From the NCBI RefSeq assembly GCF_900005765.1, contig NC_041692.1:434001-498000 (forward strand): 64,000 bases of DNA, read 5' to 3'. The notes below the pieces were generated by a model. The model had not been told where the DNA came from. It worked only from the letters and a program-made list of their open reading frames with translations, and searched no databases. Source of the stretch: Plasmodium relictum. Its lineage: Eukaryota > Apicomplexa > Aconoidasida > Haemosporida > Plasmodiidae. The position numbers and the translations under genes were made by a program. Below are positions 54,109-64,000 of the stretch, piece by piece. Numbering within the stretch: the first letter of the stretch is position 1; each line of letters opens with the position of its first letter.

Positions 54109-57006
54109 TCATAATTGAGAGTATATTAAATTAATTTTATTTTGTTTATAATCTTTCCATAAGTTAAAAAGTAAATGAATTACTTTAAATTTTTTTTTTT
54201 TAAGAAATCTCGTTTTTAAGATATTTTCTCCAAGTGGAGATCCATCTGAAGTTGTATTAAGAGAAGTGTATAAAAAAATAGCATATTTTTGATTTTCATG
54301 TTCAAAATAAATATCAATTAAAAAACCTTCATAATCAAATAACTTTTGAATATAAAGAAATATATTTTTTTCTGAATGAGGAGATAAAAAGTCTTTTTTT
54401 GATATAATTAAATTATTTTCATTTTGCAAAGTTTCTACAACATCATTTGCAAATTTATGAGGATATTCCATTATTTGGAAATCCCAGTAATACTCTCTTA
54501 TAAAGTTAAAAATTCTTAATACATTATAAGAATCAAGAATGGAAGGATCAATTAAATTTACATAAGAAAGAGAAGAATATAATAAAGAACAACGAGGATC
54601 ATTAATTTTTTCAATGTCAATTACATGTAACATACATTTCCAAAAATTTGCATCAAAAAATTTATTAATACAATAACACCATAAAATATCACAAATTTCA
54701 TAATGAGAAAATTGGTGTATCCTTTGTAAAATTTCATATTGTAATGAACTTAGAAGCGTATATGAAGAAAAGAAATATAAACTTCCATATGCGTATGCAA
54801 TTTTTGAAATATTTTGAGGAGATAAATCATTCAACTTATTTAATAAGGCTGATTGTATCAAGGTATGAAGTTCTTTACTACCACTTCTAACTAATGAATA
54901 CGAATAACAAATATTTGCTAGATCTTCTGATGTAAAAAAATTCAAAAAAGTAAAATTTCTATATTTTTCTTTATTTTTCTTTTCTATAGAGTTCTCTTTT
55001 TCAATTTTTCCTTTTTCTTTTTCTAACAAATATTTTTCTATTTCTTCATGAAAATCAACATTTACATCTCCTTTATTATTGATTGTTCTTCCAATTGTTG
55101 TGGATAATCCTAATAAACTATTAGATAATTGTTTTGGAGTCATATTCTTGTAAAGTATTAAAGCTCTTTCTTTTAATTGTAAATATAAACTATTATTAAA
55201 ATATAAATCATTATTTTTATTTTCAACAGTACTATAAGCCCATATAAGCATACTAACAGTTGAACTACTAAAATTTTTTATATTTTGGAGAATTATATTT
55301 TCACATTTTTTTAATAAAAAAGGATAATCTTTAAAATATTTTGCACTTGCCCATATTCCATTTAATATAACATATAAGGGGATAGTTAACTCTTTACTTT
55401 TTTTTTTTAATTCATTTTCATTTAGTTCTATTTTTTCTTTTAATTTGTTTATTTGATATGATTCAATCTCATCATTTTTTTTAATTAGTTCATCTACTTG
55501 TGTTTTAATTATATTTTTTTGTTCTAAGAGATGATCTGAAAACATATGTACTATAGAATTTAAGAAATTATGCATCAAAATTTTATCTGATGCATTAATA
55601 TTTTGAGAGTAAAGATAAAAAAGTTTCATTATTTCTTCATCAGTGAAATTATTATATCTTTTATATATTTCATTTTTACATTCTCTATAGAATTGAATAT
55701 GTTTATAATTATTATTACTTATATATTCTAGTAGTTTTATAAAATTTTGATTATCCATTGATTTAATTTTACTTTGAATAAAATTTATATACGTTTCTAT
55801 AAAATTTTTACTATTATATCTATTAATATAATTTATGTTTTTTTTTTTATTAGAATTATTTAAATAAATGTATCCTACCCTAACTAGGTATTCTTCGTTA
55901 AGATATTTCAAATTTTGCAAAATTGTATTTTCTACTAACATATATATATCTTTAATTGATGACATATTTATTCTTTTTGAGATATATAAAAAATTAATTA
56001 TATCATTGCATGAAAAGAAAAATAGTTTTTTATATATTATATTCAATAATTCTGTGTAAAATTTTATATATCTTTTGGTTAAGAATGAAGATACATATTC
56101 ATTCCAGTTTTCTTTTTTTATATTAACATTTTCTAAATATATTACGTAATTAAAATATATGTTCATCAATATATTTACATTTATTCTGTTTATATAATTA
56201 TTTATATTTTCTAAATTTTCTTCTAATTGTGAATTTTTAATATAATTATTATTATTATTGTAATAACCATAATGAAGAGATGAAATATTTTTACTTTCAT
56301 AATTAATTGTCTTTATTTTTTCTAAAGAATTAATATTATTTGTATACTCATTAAATAATGAACTATTATTCATAGAATAATTGCTGGAATTATTTTTATC
56401 TAAATCATTTTTCATATTATTTTTTTCATTATTCTTTACATTTTCTTCTATGTAATTATATATATTATCCCTCTTATTATTTTTATAAAGTATTGCTTCA
56501 TTATGTTTATAACATATGTTAGTTGATTTAATACTATTGTTTTTTTTTATATAATTATCTACATATTGCATAAAAGATAAATAAACAAAACGTGGGTTGT
56601 TAAGCTTAAAATTTTCTGACAACTCATAATTTTTATAAAAATTATAAAATATTATTTCATATACTTTAAATAAAAAATATATATAATCATAATTTTTCAA
56701 TTTACTAAAATTGTTCTCAAAATAATTTTTCAAATCATCCATATTATCAATAAAAATAGTACTTTTTATATTTATGTTATTAGATTCATTGTTCAGAGCT
56801 AAAAAAGGAGTGTTAACTTCATATATATTCTTTGACTTATCATTAAAATCTACATTTTCATGTAATGTATCATAATCATAGATACTTTTTAAAGAAGTAA
56901 AATAATTAACTTTTATTTTACTTAACTTATTAATACTATAATTTAAGTATGTTTTATTAGTAAATTCATTGAGCACAAACAAAAACCTATTCTTTAAAAA
57001 GTACAT
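54109..57006 (-). CDS. RAP-domain organelle RNA-binding protein
   Basis: 965 residues from the first ATG at 57006; the frame extends upstream only to non-ATG codons. The N-terminus (MYFLKNRFLFVLNEFTNKTY) is basic and hydrophobic, like a mitochondrial presequence. Residues ~100-840 are repeated helix pairs of ~35-40 residues, for example LANICYSYSLVRSGSKELHT and ISKIAYAYGSLYFFSSYTLL, which resemble the heptatricopeptide repeats found with RAP domains in Apicomplexa. The last ~95 residues form a RAP domain: GFLIDIYFEHENQKYAIFLY (opening strands), ENILKTRFLKKKKFKVIHLLF and W-K-D-Y. RAP proteins process or stabilise organelle RNAs. In Plasmodium, whose mitochondrial rRNAs are fragmented, several are mitochondrial. 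The target RNA cannot be deduced. Confidence 0.85.
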   Translation of the reverse strand: MYFLKNRFLFVLNEFTNKTYLNYSINKLSKIKVNYFTSLKSIYDYDTLHENVDFNDKSKNIYEVNTPFLALNNESNNINIKSTIFIDNMDDLKNYFENNFSKLKNYDYIYFLFKVYEIIFYNFYKNYELSENFKLNNPRFVYLSFMQYVDNYIKKNNSIKSTNICYKHNEAILYKNNKRDNIYNYIEENVKNNEKNNMKNDLDKNNSSNYSMNNSSLFNEYTNNINSLEKIKTINYESKNISSLHYGYYNNNNNYIKNSQLEENLENINNYINRINVNILMNIYFNYVIYLENVNIKKENWNEYVSSFLTKRYIKFYTELLNIIYKKLFFFSCNDIINFLYISKRINMSSIKDIYMLVENTILQNLKYLNEEYLVRVGYIYLNNSNKKKNINYINRYNSKNFIETYINFIQSKIKSMDNQNFIKLLEYISNNNYKHIQFYRECKNEIYKRYNNFTDEEIMKLFYLYSQNINASDKILMHNFLNSIVHMFSDHLLEQKNIIKTQVDELIKKNDEIESYQINKLKEKIELNENELKKKSKELTIPLYVILNGIWASAKYFKDYPFLLKKCENIILQNIKNFSSSTVSMLIWAYSTVENKNNDLYFNNSLYLQLKERALILYKNMTPKQLSNSLLGLSTTIGRTINNKGDVNVDFHEEIEKYLLEKEKGKIEKENSIEKKNKEKYRNFTFLNFFTSEDLANICYSYSLVRSGSKELHTLIQSALLNKLNDLSPQNISKIAYAYGSLYFFSSYTLLSSLQYEILQRIHQFSHYEICDILWCYCINKFFDANFWKCMLHVIDIEKINDPRCSLLYSSLSYVNLIDPSILDSYNVLRIFNFIREYYWDFQIMEYPHKFANDVVETLQNENNLIISKKDFLSPHSEKNIFLYIQKLFDYEGFLIDIYFEHENQKYAIFLYTSLNTTSDGSPLGENILKTRFLKKKKFKVIHLLFNLWKDYKQNKINLIYSQL

Positions 57007-58408
57007 TTTAATCCTTATTAAAAAATAAATAATAAGCGAGAACACACAATAAAAATTGAATTCATTATAATATTAAAGTTTTATTTTAACAAAAAAAAAA
57101 AAAAAAAGAAGAGAAAAGAAAAGAAAAGAAAAAAAAAGAAAAGGAAAGAATATATATATGCATTAATACATTTTACTTAATGTGGAGATACTTAAATTTA
57201 TTATGACTTTTTATTTAAAAACTAATAAAAAAAAAAATATATAATTTTCAAATTATTTACTAAAACATTTTTGTAACTTGAGTTTTTATAAATGTCATAT
57301 CAAAAGATGTATGTTCTATATATATTTTTTTTAATGTTGCCAGCTATTTTATGATTTTAAAAAAAAAATTTTCATTTAAAATGTATATTTTTGTTTCAAT
57401 AGTTATTTACTTCTCCATATTTTTATTTATTTATTTATTATTTTAATACATTCTTTATTTCTTTCTAAATATATATTTTTTTGTTTTTCAGTTTTTCTCA
57501 TTGTGAATTTTTTTTTTTTTACGTATAATTAAAAAAGGGGGGGAAAAAAAATTATAAAAATTTGAAGAGAAAAAAAAATATATATTTTAAAAGATATTTT
57601 TCCTATTTCTTAATAGTATGATTGAATTTATTTTAATTAAAAAAAAATTCGATAGTAGATACTATGAATACATTTTGTGTGCAAGAAAATGTAGTACTAT
57701 TAGGGAAGAATAGTATAAAGTTAACAATCCTAAAATATAAACTTTTGAAACTTTTTAAAAAAAAATTAAGAGATATAAAAAGTACGATATAAAGAATAAT
57801 ACTTTTAAATTTTCATTTAAGCATTTATACTTTATAATATGATATTATTATATATAATAGTATTATTTCAATTTTTTTTAGTACTGAAAACAATATATTT
57901 TAAAATAAAAAAAAATGAAAAAAAAAAATTAAAATAAAAAATAAAAAGAAAATAGATTAAAATTAAAATGGTTTTTATTTGTATGCCTTGAAATTTTCTT
58001 TTTTTCAATTGCACCTGCACACATATAAAAAAAATACACTTGTATCACACGTACATGCGCACATATAAACACAAACACAATTATTTTTTTAATAATATAT
58101 ATTTTACCTTTTATATTCTTTCATTTTTTCTTTTTATTTTTTTAGTCATTTTTATTATCATTTTTTCTCTTTTTTTTTTTTTTTTTATTTTTTTTTTATT
58201 TTTGATATTTTACTATTCAAAATAATTTTTTTTCTCGAATATCTCTAACAAATTTTTGTTAACATTCATTTTAATCTTTTATTTTTTATAAAAATTATTT
58301 TACTAGGAGTTATGACTACCTTACTAAGTGTATTTTTTGATTATATTAAATTTTTAAGAAGCGTAAAATTATAAATATTTAAAATTATAATTTTTTTTTT
58401 TTTTATAT
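57007..58408. promoter_or_regulatory. Divergent intergenic region (RAP gene / C2-like gene) with CA-rich motif cluster
   Basis: About 1.4 kb between divergent genes. The A/T background is interrupted at 58008-58080 by a CA-rich stretch with two TGCAC words close together, then CACGTACATGCGCACAT and (ACAAAC)-like sequence. TGCAC/GTGCA is the core recognised by some Plasmodium AP2 factors (established for AP2-I in P. falciparum); use here is inference. A second GTGTGCA lies near 57678. A G-run (GGGGGGG) is at 57537-57543. Plus-strand frames here are Phe-rich and not gene-like. Confidence 0.45.
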
Positions 58409-60272
58409 ATGCAAAGGAATTTCTATAGTTCCGATTCAAGACAAATGAAATTGCCAGAACAAAATCTTAATAACATAGTATAAATTTAAAAAAAAAAATA
58501 ATAATTATAAATAGATTTGTTTAAATAAATTTTTTTTTGAAGTACACTTTTCTAATTGAAAATTGGAAATTATTTGTTTTTTTTTTTTTTTTTTTTTTAT
58601 TTTTTACATATTAAATATCCTACACTTTTTACTAAAAAAAATAACTTTGAAAATAATTAAATAATAATATATATTTTCTTTAATATAATATATCATTTGA
58701 ATTTTTTCTTAAATATTTTAAAAATTATTTCATATATATATTAATATGTATATATATAATTCATTTATTTTGTTTTATTATATTAATAAAAGAATATGAC
58801 AAGCTAATATATTTAATAATTTGTGTTATGGATTTTCTTTAGAATATTTTTAAAATTTATCTTATTCAGCATTGATCACATTTTAATTTTTTTTTTTTTT
58901 GGTTATTTAGATGAATGTAAATATAAATAATCAATATGATATTAGGAACTTGCATGAACAAAAAGAATATGCTGCTTATAATTTTTATGATTATCCAAAA
59001 AACATGGATTTATTAGATCAAAATAATAAAATTAATAATCCATTAAGTTCTTCTTATTATAAACAAAGGGAAGCAAATGTACCTTCAATAATTTTAAATA
59101 ATAAGAATTCTTACATGAATACAAATAATGAATTAATGAGAAAATCAAATAATTTTTTAAACATTGCATCAGTACCTCCCAAAGATATAGAACATTTTGA
59201 ATATGCAAATCCTCCAATAAACTTGAATGAAGAGAATTATTGCAATTATTATGATATGAATAATAATGTAATACCAACTAATGAAAGCTTAAAATATGAA
59301 GTAAATAATGATATAAATAGAACCCAGTTAATTAATAATTTAAGTAATAAATTAAATAACTCTTATATAAATATTAATAATGGAAATTGTATAAATGAAG
59401 AAATTATGAATAATGAGGTTAATAATTACAAAGAATTAAATAATTTAAATAATTCATTTGATTATTTAAATTATAATATAAATAATATGAATTCTAATTA
59501 TGTGATGGACAATTATAATTCTGCTTTAAGTAATAATATAAAAAATATTCCTTACAACTCAATATATACTAATAATTATAATAATGAAAATTATCATTCA
59601 TTAAATATAGATAACTCACCTATGCTATTTAACAAAAATGCACAAGAAATTAATGAAAAGGAAATAAATTTTTCAAAACTTAAAGATATTAATATGAACA
59701 AAAATATTACAAATACTTTAGACCAATTACAAGCAGTTGTATGTTTACAAAAGTTAGAAGAAATTCCAGCTCCATTCTTAAACATAAATGAAATAAAATA
59801 TTCAGTTAGTGTTTACTTTAATTCTTATGATGATATCATAGATAAATATCAATCAAAATTTTATAGTTGTAAATTAAATGAGTTGTATACTTATGCTGAT
59901 TGTGATTTGCAAAATGAAATAATTAATCTACCATTTAATAATGAAGAGTTTATTTATTTAAAAGTCATTGAAACATCTATATATAAAACTGAGATAATCG
60001 GAAGATTACAGCTAAAAGTCAAATCATTATCACAAGAATATCCTTTAAGAATACCAATAATAGGAGATGATGGAAACTCAAAAGGATTTCTAATTATGAA
60101 TTTTTTTGTTACATCGTCATACTATGATGTCAAAAATGATATATTAACAGAAAAAGAAACTTTACCAAATAAAACAAAAGCTACTAGACTAAGAAGAAGA
60201 AATAACGGCTTTCATTTTTTTGAAAATTTTACCAAATGGTGTTGTGAAATAACAGATGATCATATAAATTAA
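58409..60272 (+). CDS. Asn-rich protein with C-terminal C2-like domain, two exons
   Basis: Exon 2 (58911-60272) is preceded directly by a TTATTTAG acceptor. A candidate exon 1 at 58409-58477 (MQRNFYSSDSRQMKLPEQNL..., donor GTATAA) joins in phase 0, giving 476 residues; without it the ATG at 58911 starts a 453-residue form. Residues ~25-300 are Asn/Tyr-rich and probably disordered. Residues ~318-430 resemble a C2 beta-sandwich: IKYSVSVYFNSYDDIIDKYQ, then EFIYLKVIETSIYKTEIIGR and QEYPLRIPIIGDDGNSKGFL, matching the last C2 strands ('L-x-V...I-G...L...G-x-L-x-x'). The Asp pattern for Ca2+ binding is incomplete. The C-terminus is basic (ATRLRRRNNG) and then F-T-K-W-C-C-E, and the Cys pair could be a lipidation site. 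A role in membrane binding is inferred. Confidence 0.7.
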
Positions 60273-60524
60273 AAAAGAAAAAATATAATAAAACTTTATA
60301 AAAAATTAAAAGAATTAAATTGGAACAAATGAAAATGTTAAGAGTACTAAGAAAAAACAAATTAAAAGATATTTGATTTACTTAGAATTTAATTAAAAAT
60401 AATAAATAGCAAAATATATTAGTACATGATAATACAAGCAAAAAATTTATGAAATTATCTAAAAGATGCTACATTGGAACATTACTTTTTATTTTAAATT
60501 AAAATAAACACAAAATTAGAAGGC

Positions 60525-60528
<4 letters not shown>

Positions 60529-60584
<56 letters not shown>
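60529..60584. repeat. (TA)n microsatellite, ~28 units
   Basis: Uninterrupted TA dinucleotide tract of about 56 bp in the 3' flank of the C2-like gene. Confidence 0.95.
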
Positions 60585-60585
<1 letters not shown>

Positions 60586-61471
60586 CTTTTTAAACATATT
60601 TAAGGAATAATAAAAAATTAAACTTCAAATATTATTAGTAAAAGAAGATATTATAAAGTGTTTTTGTATATCTTTAAGAAAATTTTTCCAAAATTTGTTA
60701 AAAATATAATTTCCTATAAGTTTCATATAAGTTGTATATATATATATATATATAACTTTAAAACAACGATTTTACCTTATAATTTATTTTTATTTTTCAG
60801 TAATATTCATTTGTTTTCTAAGGTTTTTTTAATTTGTCACATTAAATGTATCTATTATTTTATATTGATATTATTATTAATAAAAAATAATTAAATTACA
60901 AATACAAAAAATATATAAAATAAAAAATATAAACTCTATATATATATATTCTTTCTCAGAAATTCAATGATTTTCAAAAATAAAAATATATATTATATAG
61001 AATCCTTAAAAATATTACACAAATGTAAATGTTTTTTATAAATCAAAGAATATAATCATATGCAAGCTTTTTTCACATTTTAACAAGTTTTTACATTTAC
61101 ATTTCCGATCGTTTTTAATATATGTTTTTTTTTTTTTTTTTTTGTTTGATTATTTTTATTTTTTATTAAAAAATAAGATAATCCATTTTCTTATAATGAA
61201 AATTTTTTATTAATATTACAAAATAAAATATATATATATAATTTGTTTATTTTTTTAAGTATTATTAAAAATTTTATATTATTAACTCATAAAAATAGGC
61301 ATAAATATATAAATACTTCTATTATTATAAATACATTGTAAGTGCATAAAAAAAAATTAAGAATTTCACAAGTTTTTTTTTCTATGTTTTTTTCTCTTAA
61401 AATTTAAAAAAAACTTTTGTGTATGACAAATCATATATCATAAAATATGCATAATCCACTGCATTTAAATT

Positions 61472-61472
<1 letters not shown>

Positions 61473-61531
<59 letters not shown>
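61473..61531. repeat. (TA)n microsatellite, ~29 units
   Basis: Uninterrupted TA/AT dinucleotide tract of about 58 bp between the C2-like and WD40 genes. Confidence 0.95.
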
Positions 61532-61533
<2 letters not shown>

Positions 61534-62249
61534 ATTTAAAAATATAACAAATTTAATTAATGTAGATTTATGTATATTTCTATACATAAAACATATGAGC
61601 AGAAAATATCATGTGGAGAAAAAAAAAATTGTTTTAATTTTTTTTTAAAATACAATATTATTAATAATTTAAATAAATATGATAATTTTTTAATCTTATA
61701 TAATTTTCTACACTGAAAACTTAATCTTGCATATTTAATGTTATATCTGTATATATTAAATACGAAGACTTTAATGTTTTAAAAAATTAACTGAAAAGAA
61801 TAATAAAAGTACAACATATATGATAAAAGTTAATATTACTTATGTAATTAATGTAATAATTAGTACTTAATTTTTTAATTTATTATAATTTAATATCATT
61901 AAAAAAATAATATATGGATCATTGGAAAATAATTATGTAACTCTTAAAATGAAACAGAATAAATATAACAAATATAATGCTGATGGCTATACTTTTTAAT
62001 ATCTTATTGTCTTATATTTTTTATTTTAATTAAAAATAACATTTGCATTAATACTATATAATAAAAATAATTATTATATTTTTACCAAATTTTAAAATAA
62101 AATATCTAATATATGTAACATAAATTATTAAATAAAAGGTTAATAATTAGGAATATTAAAAAAAAAAAAAAAGAAAAACATTTGTTTTTGAACCTTATAA
62201 AAACGTATTTATTTATATACTACTTAAAAAAAAAAAATAATAACAAAAA

Positions 62250-63503
62250 TTAATCTTTTGATTCCCACTTCCAAATTTTTGCATTTCCAGCTAAAAAGGA
62301 GAAAAAAAAATGTGTTTAAATATTAAAAAAAAAAAATTAATAAAAGTTTATATATTTTAAAATAATATAAAATTTTTTTTTTTTTTAAATTACCATTTGA
62401 AAAAATTACAATAAAATATGGACCAGATAAAGATAAAATAAAATCAGGATCATTTAAATTAAATTTTAATGACATAGATTCTCTATCTTTTAAATAACCA
62501 AATGGGTTAAATTGGGGTAAAGAAAAAGTATATAAAGCCTTGGTAGAACCATATATCAATATTGGCAAGTTTTTATTATTTGTCAATCCAGTCATACAAT
62601 AGATAGGTAATGTATTCATTTCAAAATGCTCTTCACCACTTAAATTATAAGCTATTATTTTCCCTTCACTCATTGCTGTTATTATATTTGCATCATATTG
62701 AATAACAGATACTACATTACCATATTTGCATTTTACTTTATTTACTATTTGTAAATTTAATAAATTTATAATTGTTATACTATCACCACATACCCATAAA
62801 GTCCTATTATATTTAGAATCCTCTGTGTTAGTATTATTAGAATTAATAGATTTGGGAGAAATAACTTCAATCATTTTATAAATTTTTGTTTTTGTTTCTA
62901 TTTTTTTAATTGTTACAAAACTTAAATATGATTCTTGATATTTCCAGAATTTTACTTCTCCATTTACTGATGAAGAAATTATTATTCCATCAATGCAAAC
63001 AATGCTATATATAGCATCGCTATGTGCAAAGAGAGTAGATGAATCTGATGAAGGTAGATGCATAATCTTTATTAATCCATTATCTAAACCAGCAAAAATA
63101 CATTCTTCAGCATATAATAATGATAGAACTCTTTTTTTTTTTTTTTTTTTTTTATTATATTTTAATTTATCATAACAATAGGATTCTTCTTCTTCTGTTA
63201 ATTCAAATTCTATTTTTTTTAAATGTTTTATATCAATCTCTTTTGATCCTTCTCCAGGAACAAAAATCCAAACATTAATGGTATAAGGTGAAACAGAAGT
63301 AAATAAATAAATTTCATTGTTCGGACCATGAACTATTATCGCACAATCAATATAAGATCTTTGCAAAAAAAAAGTGTCAACTAATTTTAAATTATGTAAA
63401 TTTCTAAAAAAAATTGTTGTTTCACAAATTTAAAAAAATAATATATTTTTATTAACAAAAAAAAAAAAAAATATCTTTTATATAACAAGTGCAAATTTAT
63501 CAT
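62250..63503 (-). CDS. WD40-repeat protein, three exons (first exon tentative)
   Basis: The last exon is 62290-62250 and encodes GNAKIWKWESKD, a typical WD ending. It joins exon 62394 upward in phase 1 (donor GTAATT, acceptor TTTTTAG). The main exon has no ATG at its 5' end. A TTTTTTTTAG acceptor puts its start at 63403, phase 2. A matching short first exon begins at the ATG at 63503 (MINLH...) with donors at 63486 (GTTATA) or 63456 (GTTAAT), both in frame, giving ~355-365 residues. Blades are visible as SLLYAEECIFAGLDNGLIKI, HSDAIYSIVCIDGIIISSSV then NGEVKFWKY, TLWVCGDSITIINLL and NIITAMSEGKIIAYNL. That fits a single seven-bladed propeller. A poly-Lys run (about 70-80) is an insert. WD40 proteins are scaffolds and the partner is unknown. 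Confidence 0.75.
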
Positions 63504-64000
63504 CTTTAAAAAAAAAAAATAAAATAGAAAATAAACAAACAGTAAAAAAAAAAAAATATTAAGGAATAATATTTATTATTCCTATAGATATATGTTAAAA
63601 TTGAATACAAAAAAATATCACTCTCATTGACAAAAAAAGTAATTAAAAAAGTTATAACTTTAGAACATTAAAAATGTGTACAAGCAAGTGTAACAATATT
63701 TTTTTATAATTAATTCTTTGATTAATTATATATCATAAAATACATAAGATTATTCATTATTCATTATATATATATATATATATATTGATGAATATTAAAC
63801 TAATGAAAGAAAATAGAAAAAAAAAAAAATTTCAATAATAACAAAAAAGGTGTATGAATATATAAATGCTAATTCATATATTATTTTAGATCTTTTAAAA
63901 AATTTTAGATGAAAAGTAATGTAATAATATATAAAAATAATTTTAAATTAATAATAATATTTTTATTCCAAATTCCATTTTATATCTTATGTATTTTTTA
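63504..64000. other. Right-edge intergenic sequence upstream of the WD40 gene
   Basis: About 500 bp with poly-A and (TA)n runs (63764-63785). It is the presumed promoter of the WD40 gene. Nothing coding was seen up to the window edge. Confidence 0.45.

Larger units (their letters stand above)
60273..62249. other. Convergent intergenic region with two long (TA)n tracts
   Basis: About 2 kb between the converging C2-like and WD40 genes. It carries (TA)n at 60529-60584 and 61473-61531 and many homopolymers. A plus-strand frame at 60658-60894 is Phe/Ile/Tyr-rich and runs through AT repeats, so it is not accepted. No RNA gene was recognised. Confidence 0.5.

Noticed and set aside
58040-58225. 61-codon plus-strand ORF, Phe-rich
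   Set aside because: It runs through poly-T in a divergent promoter region; composition is non-coding.
60658-60894. 78-codon plus-strand ORF
   Set aside because: It has no true ATG at its start, reads through (TA)n, and lies in a convergent intergenic region.

Overview
This window is nuclear DNA of a malaria parasite (genus Plasmodium). It is extremely AT-rich and full of homopolymer and (TA)n tracts. Its proteins are Asn/Lys-rich with low-complexity inserts, its introns are short and almost pure A/T with GT..AG borders, and its genes are spaced about 0.4-2 kb apart. Recognisable genes include a very large Lys-rich telomerase reverse transcriptase (TERT), a mitochondrial lipoate ligase (LipL1), two RAP-type organelle RNA proteins, TFIIH p44 and a p24 cargo receptor. 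From memory, TERT and LipL1 lie close together on P. falciparum chromosome 13 (PF3D7_1314200 and PF3D7_1314600), so this is probably the syntenic block. The species cannot be fixed from sequence alone, and no bacterial or mobile DNA was seen.

Layout. 1-17.2 kb, minus strand: a CLU-family gene cut by the left edge, a Maf-like nucleotide pyrophosphatase, and a two-exon gene for a ~3,086-residue helical-repeat protein with a poly-Asn tract. 18.5-24 kb: a divergent pair, an ankyrin-SAM tail-anchored protein (minus) and a helical-repeat protein with a RAP-like C-terminus (plus). 25-34.6 kb, plus: an unrecognised 707-residue protein, then TERT. 35.2-39.5 kb, minus: a macro-domain protein, a small IF1-like mitochondrial protein (2 exons) and a p24/emp24 protein (4 exons). 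40.2 kb, plus: LipL1. 42.3-45.6 kb, minus: a pinin-domain protein (4 exons) with twelve 8-residue repeats, and a tandem ubiquitin-like protein (2 exons). 47.4-53.7 kb, plus: TFIIH p44/SSL1 (5 exons), a small membrane protein (2 exons) and a protein kinase with an N-terminal doublecortin/ubiquitin-like region. 54-57 kb, minus: a RAP-domain protein. 58.4-60.3 kb, plus: a C2-like protein. 62.2-63.5 kb, minus: a WD40 protein whose first exon is uncertain.

How the genes relate. These are separately transcribed eukaryotic genes, not operons. Many products point to the mitochondrion (LipL1, RAP proteins, IF1-like, CLU, possibly the macro-domain and ankyrin-SAM proteins) or to nuclear gene expression and chromosome ends (TERT, p44, pinin). 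This may be coincidence. Several spliced models were rebuilt here by matching splice phase: p24, pinin, IF1-like, ubiquitin-like, p44, giant protein, C2-like and WD40. The most useful leads are the ankyrin-SAM-tail-anchor architecture, the macro domain with a long basic tail, the IF1-like protein with a C-terminal extension, and the kinase's N-terminal domain.
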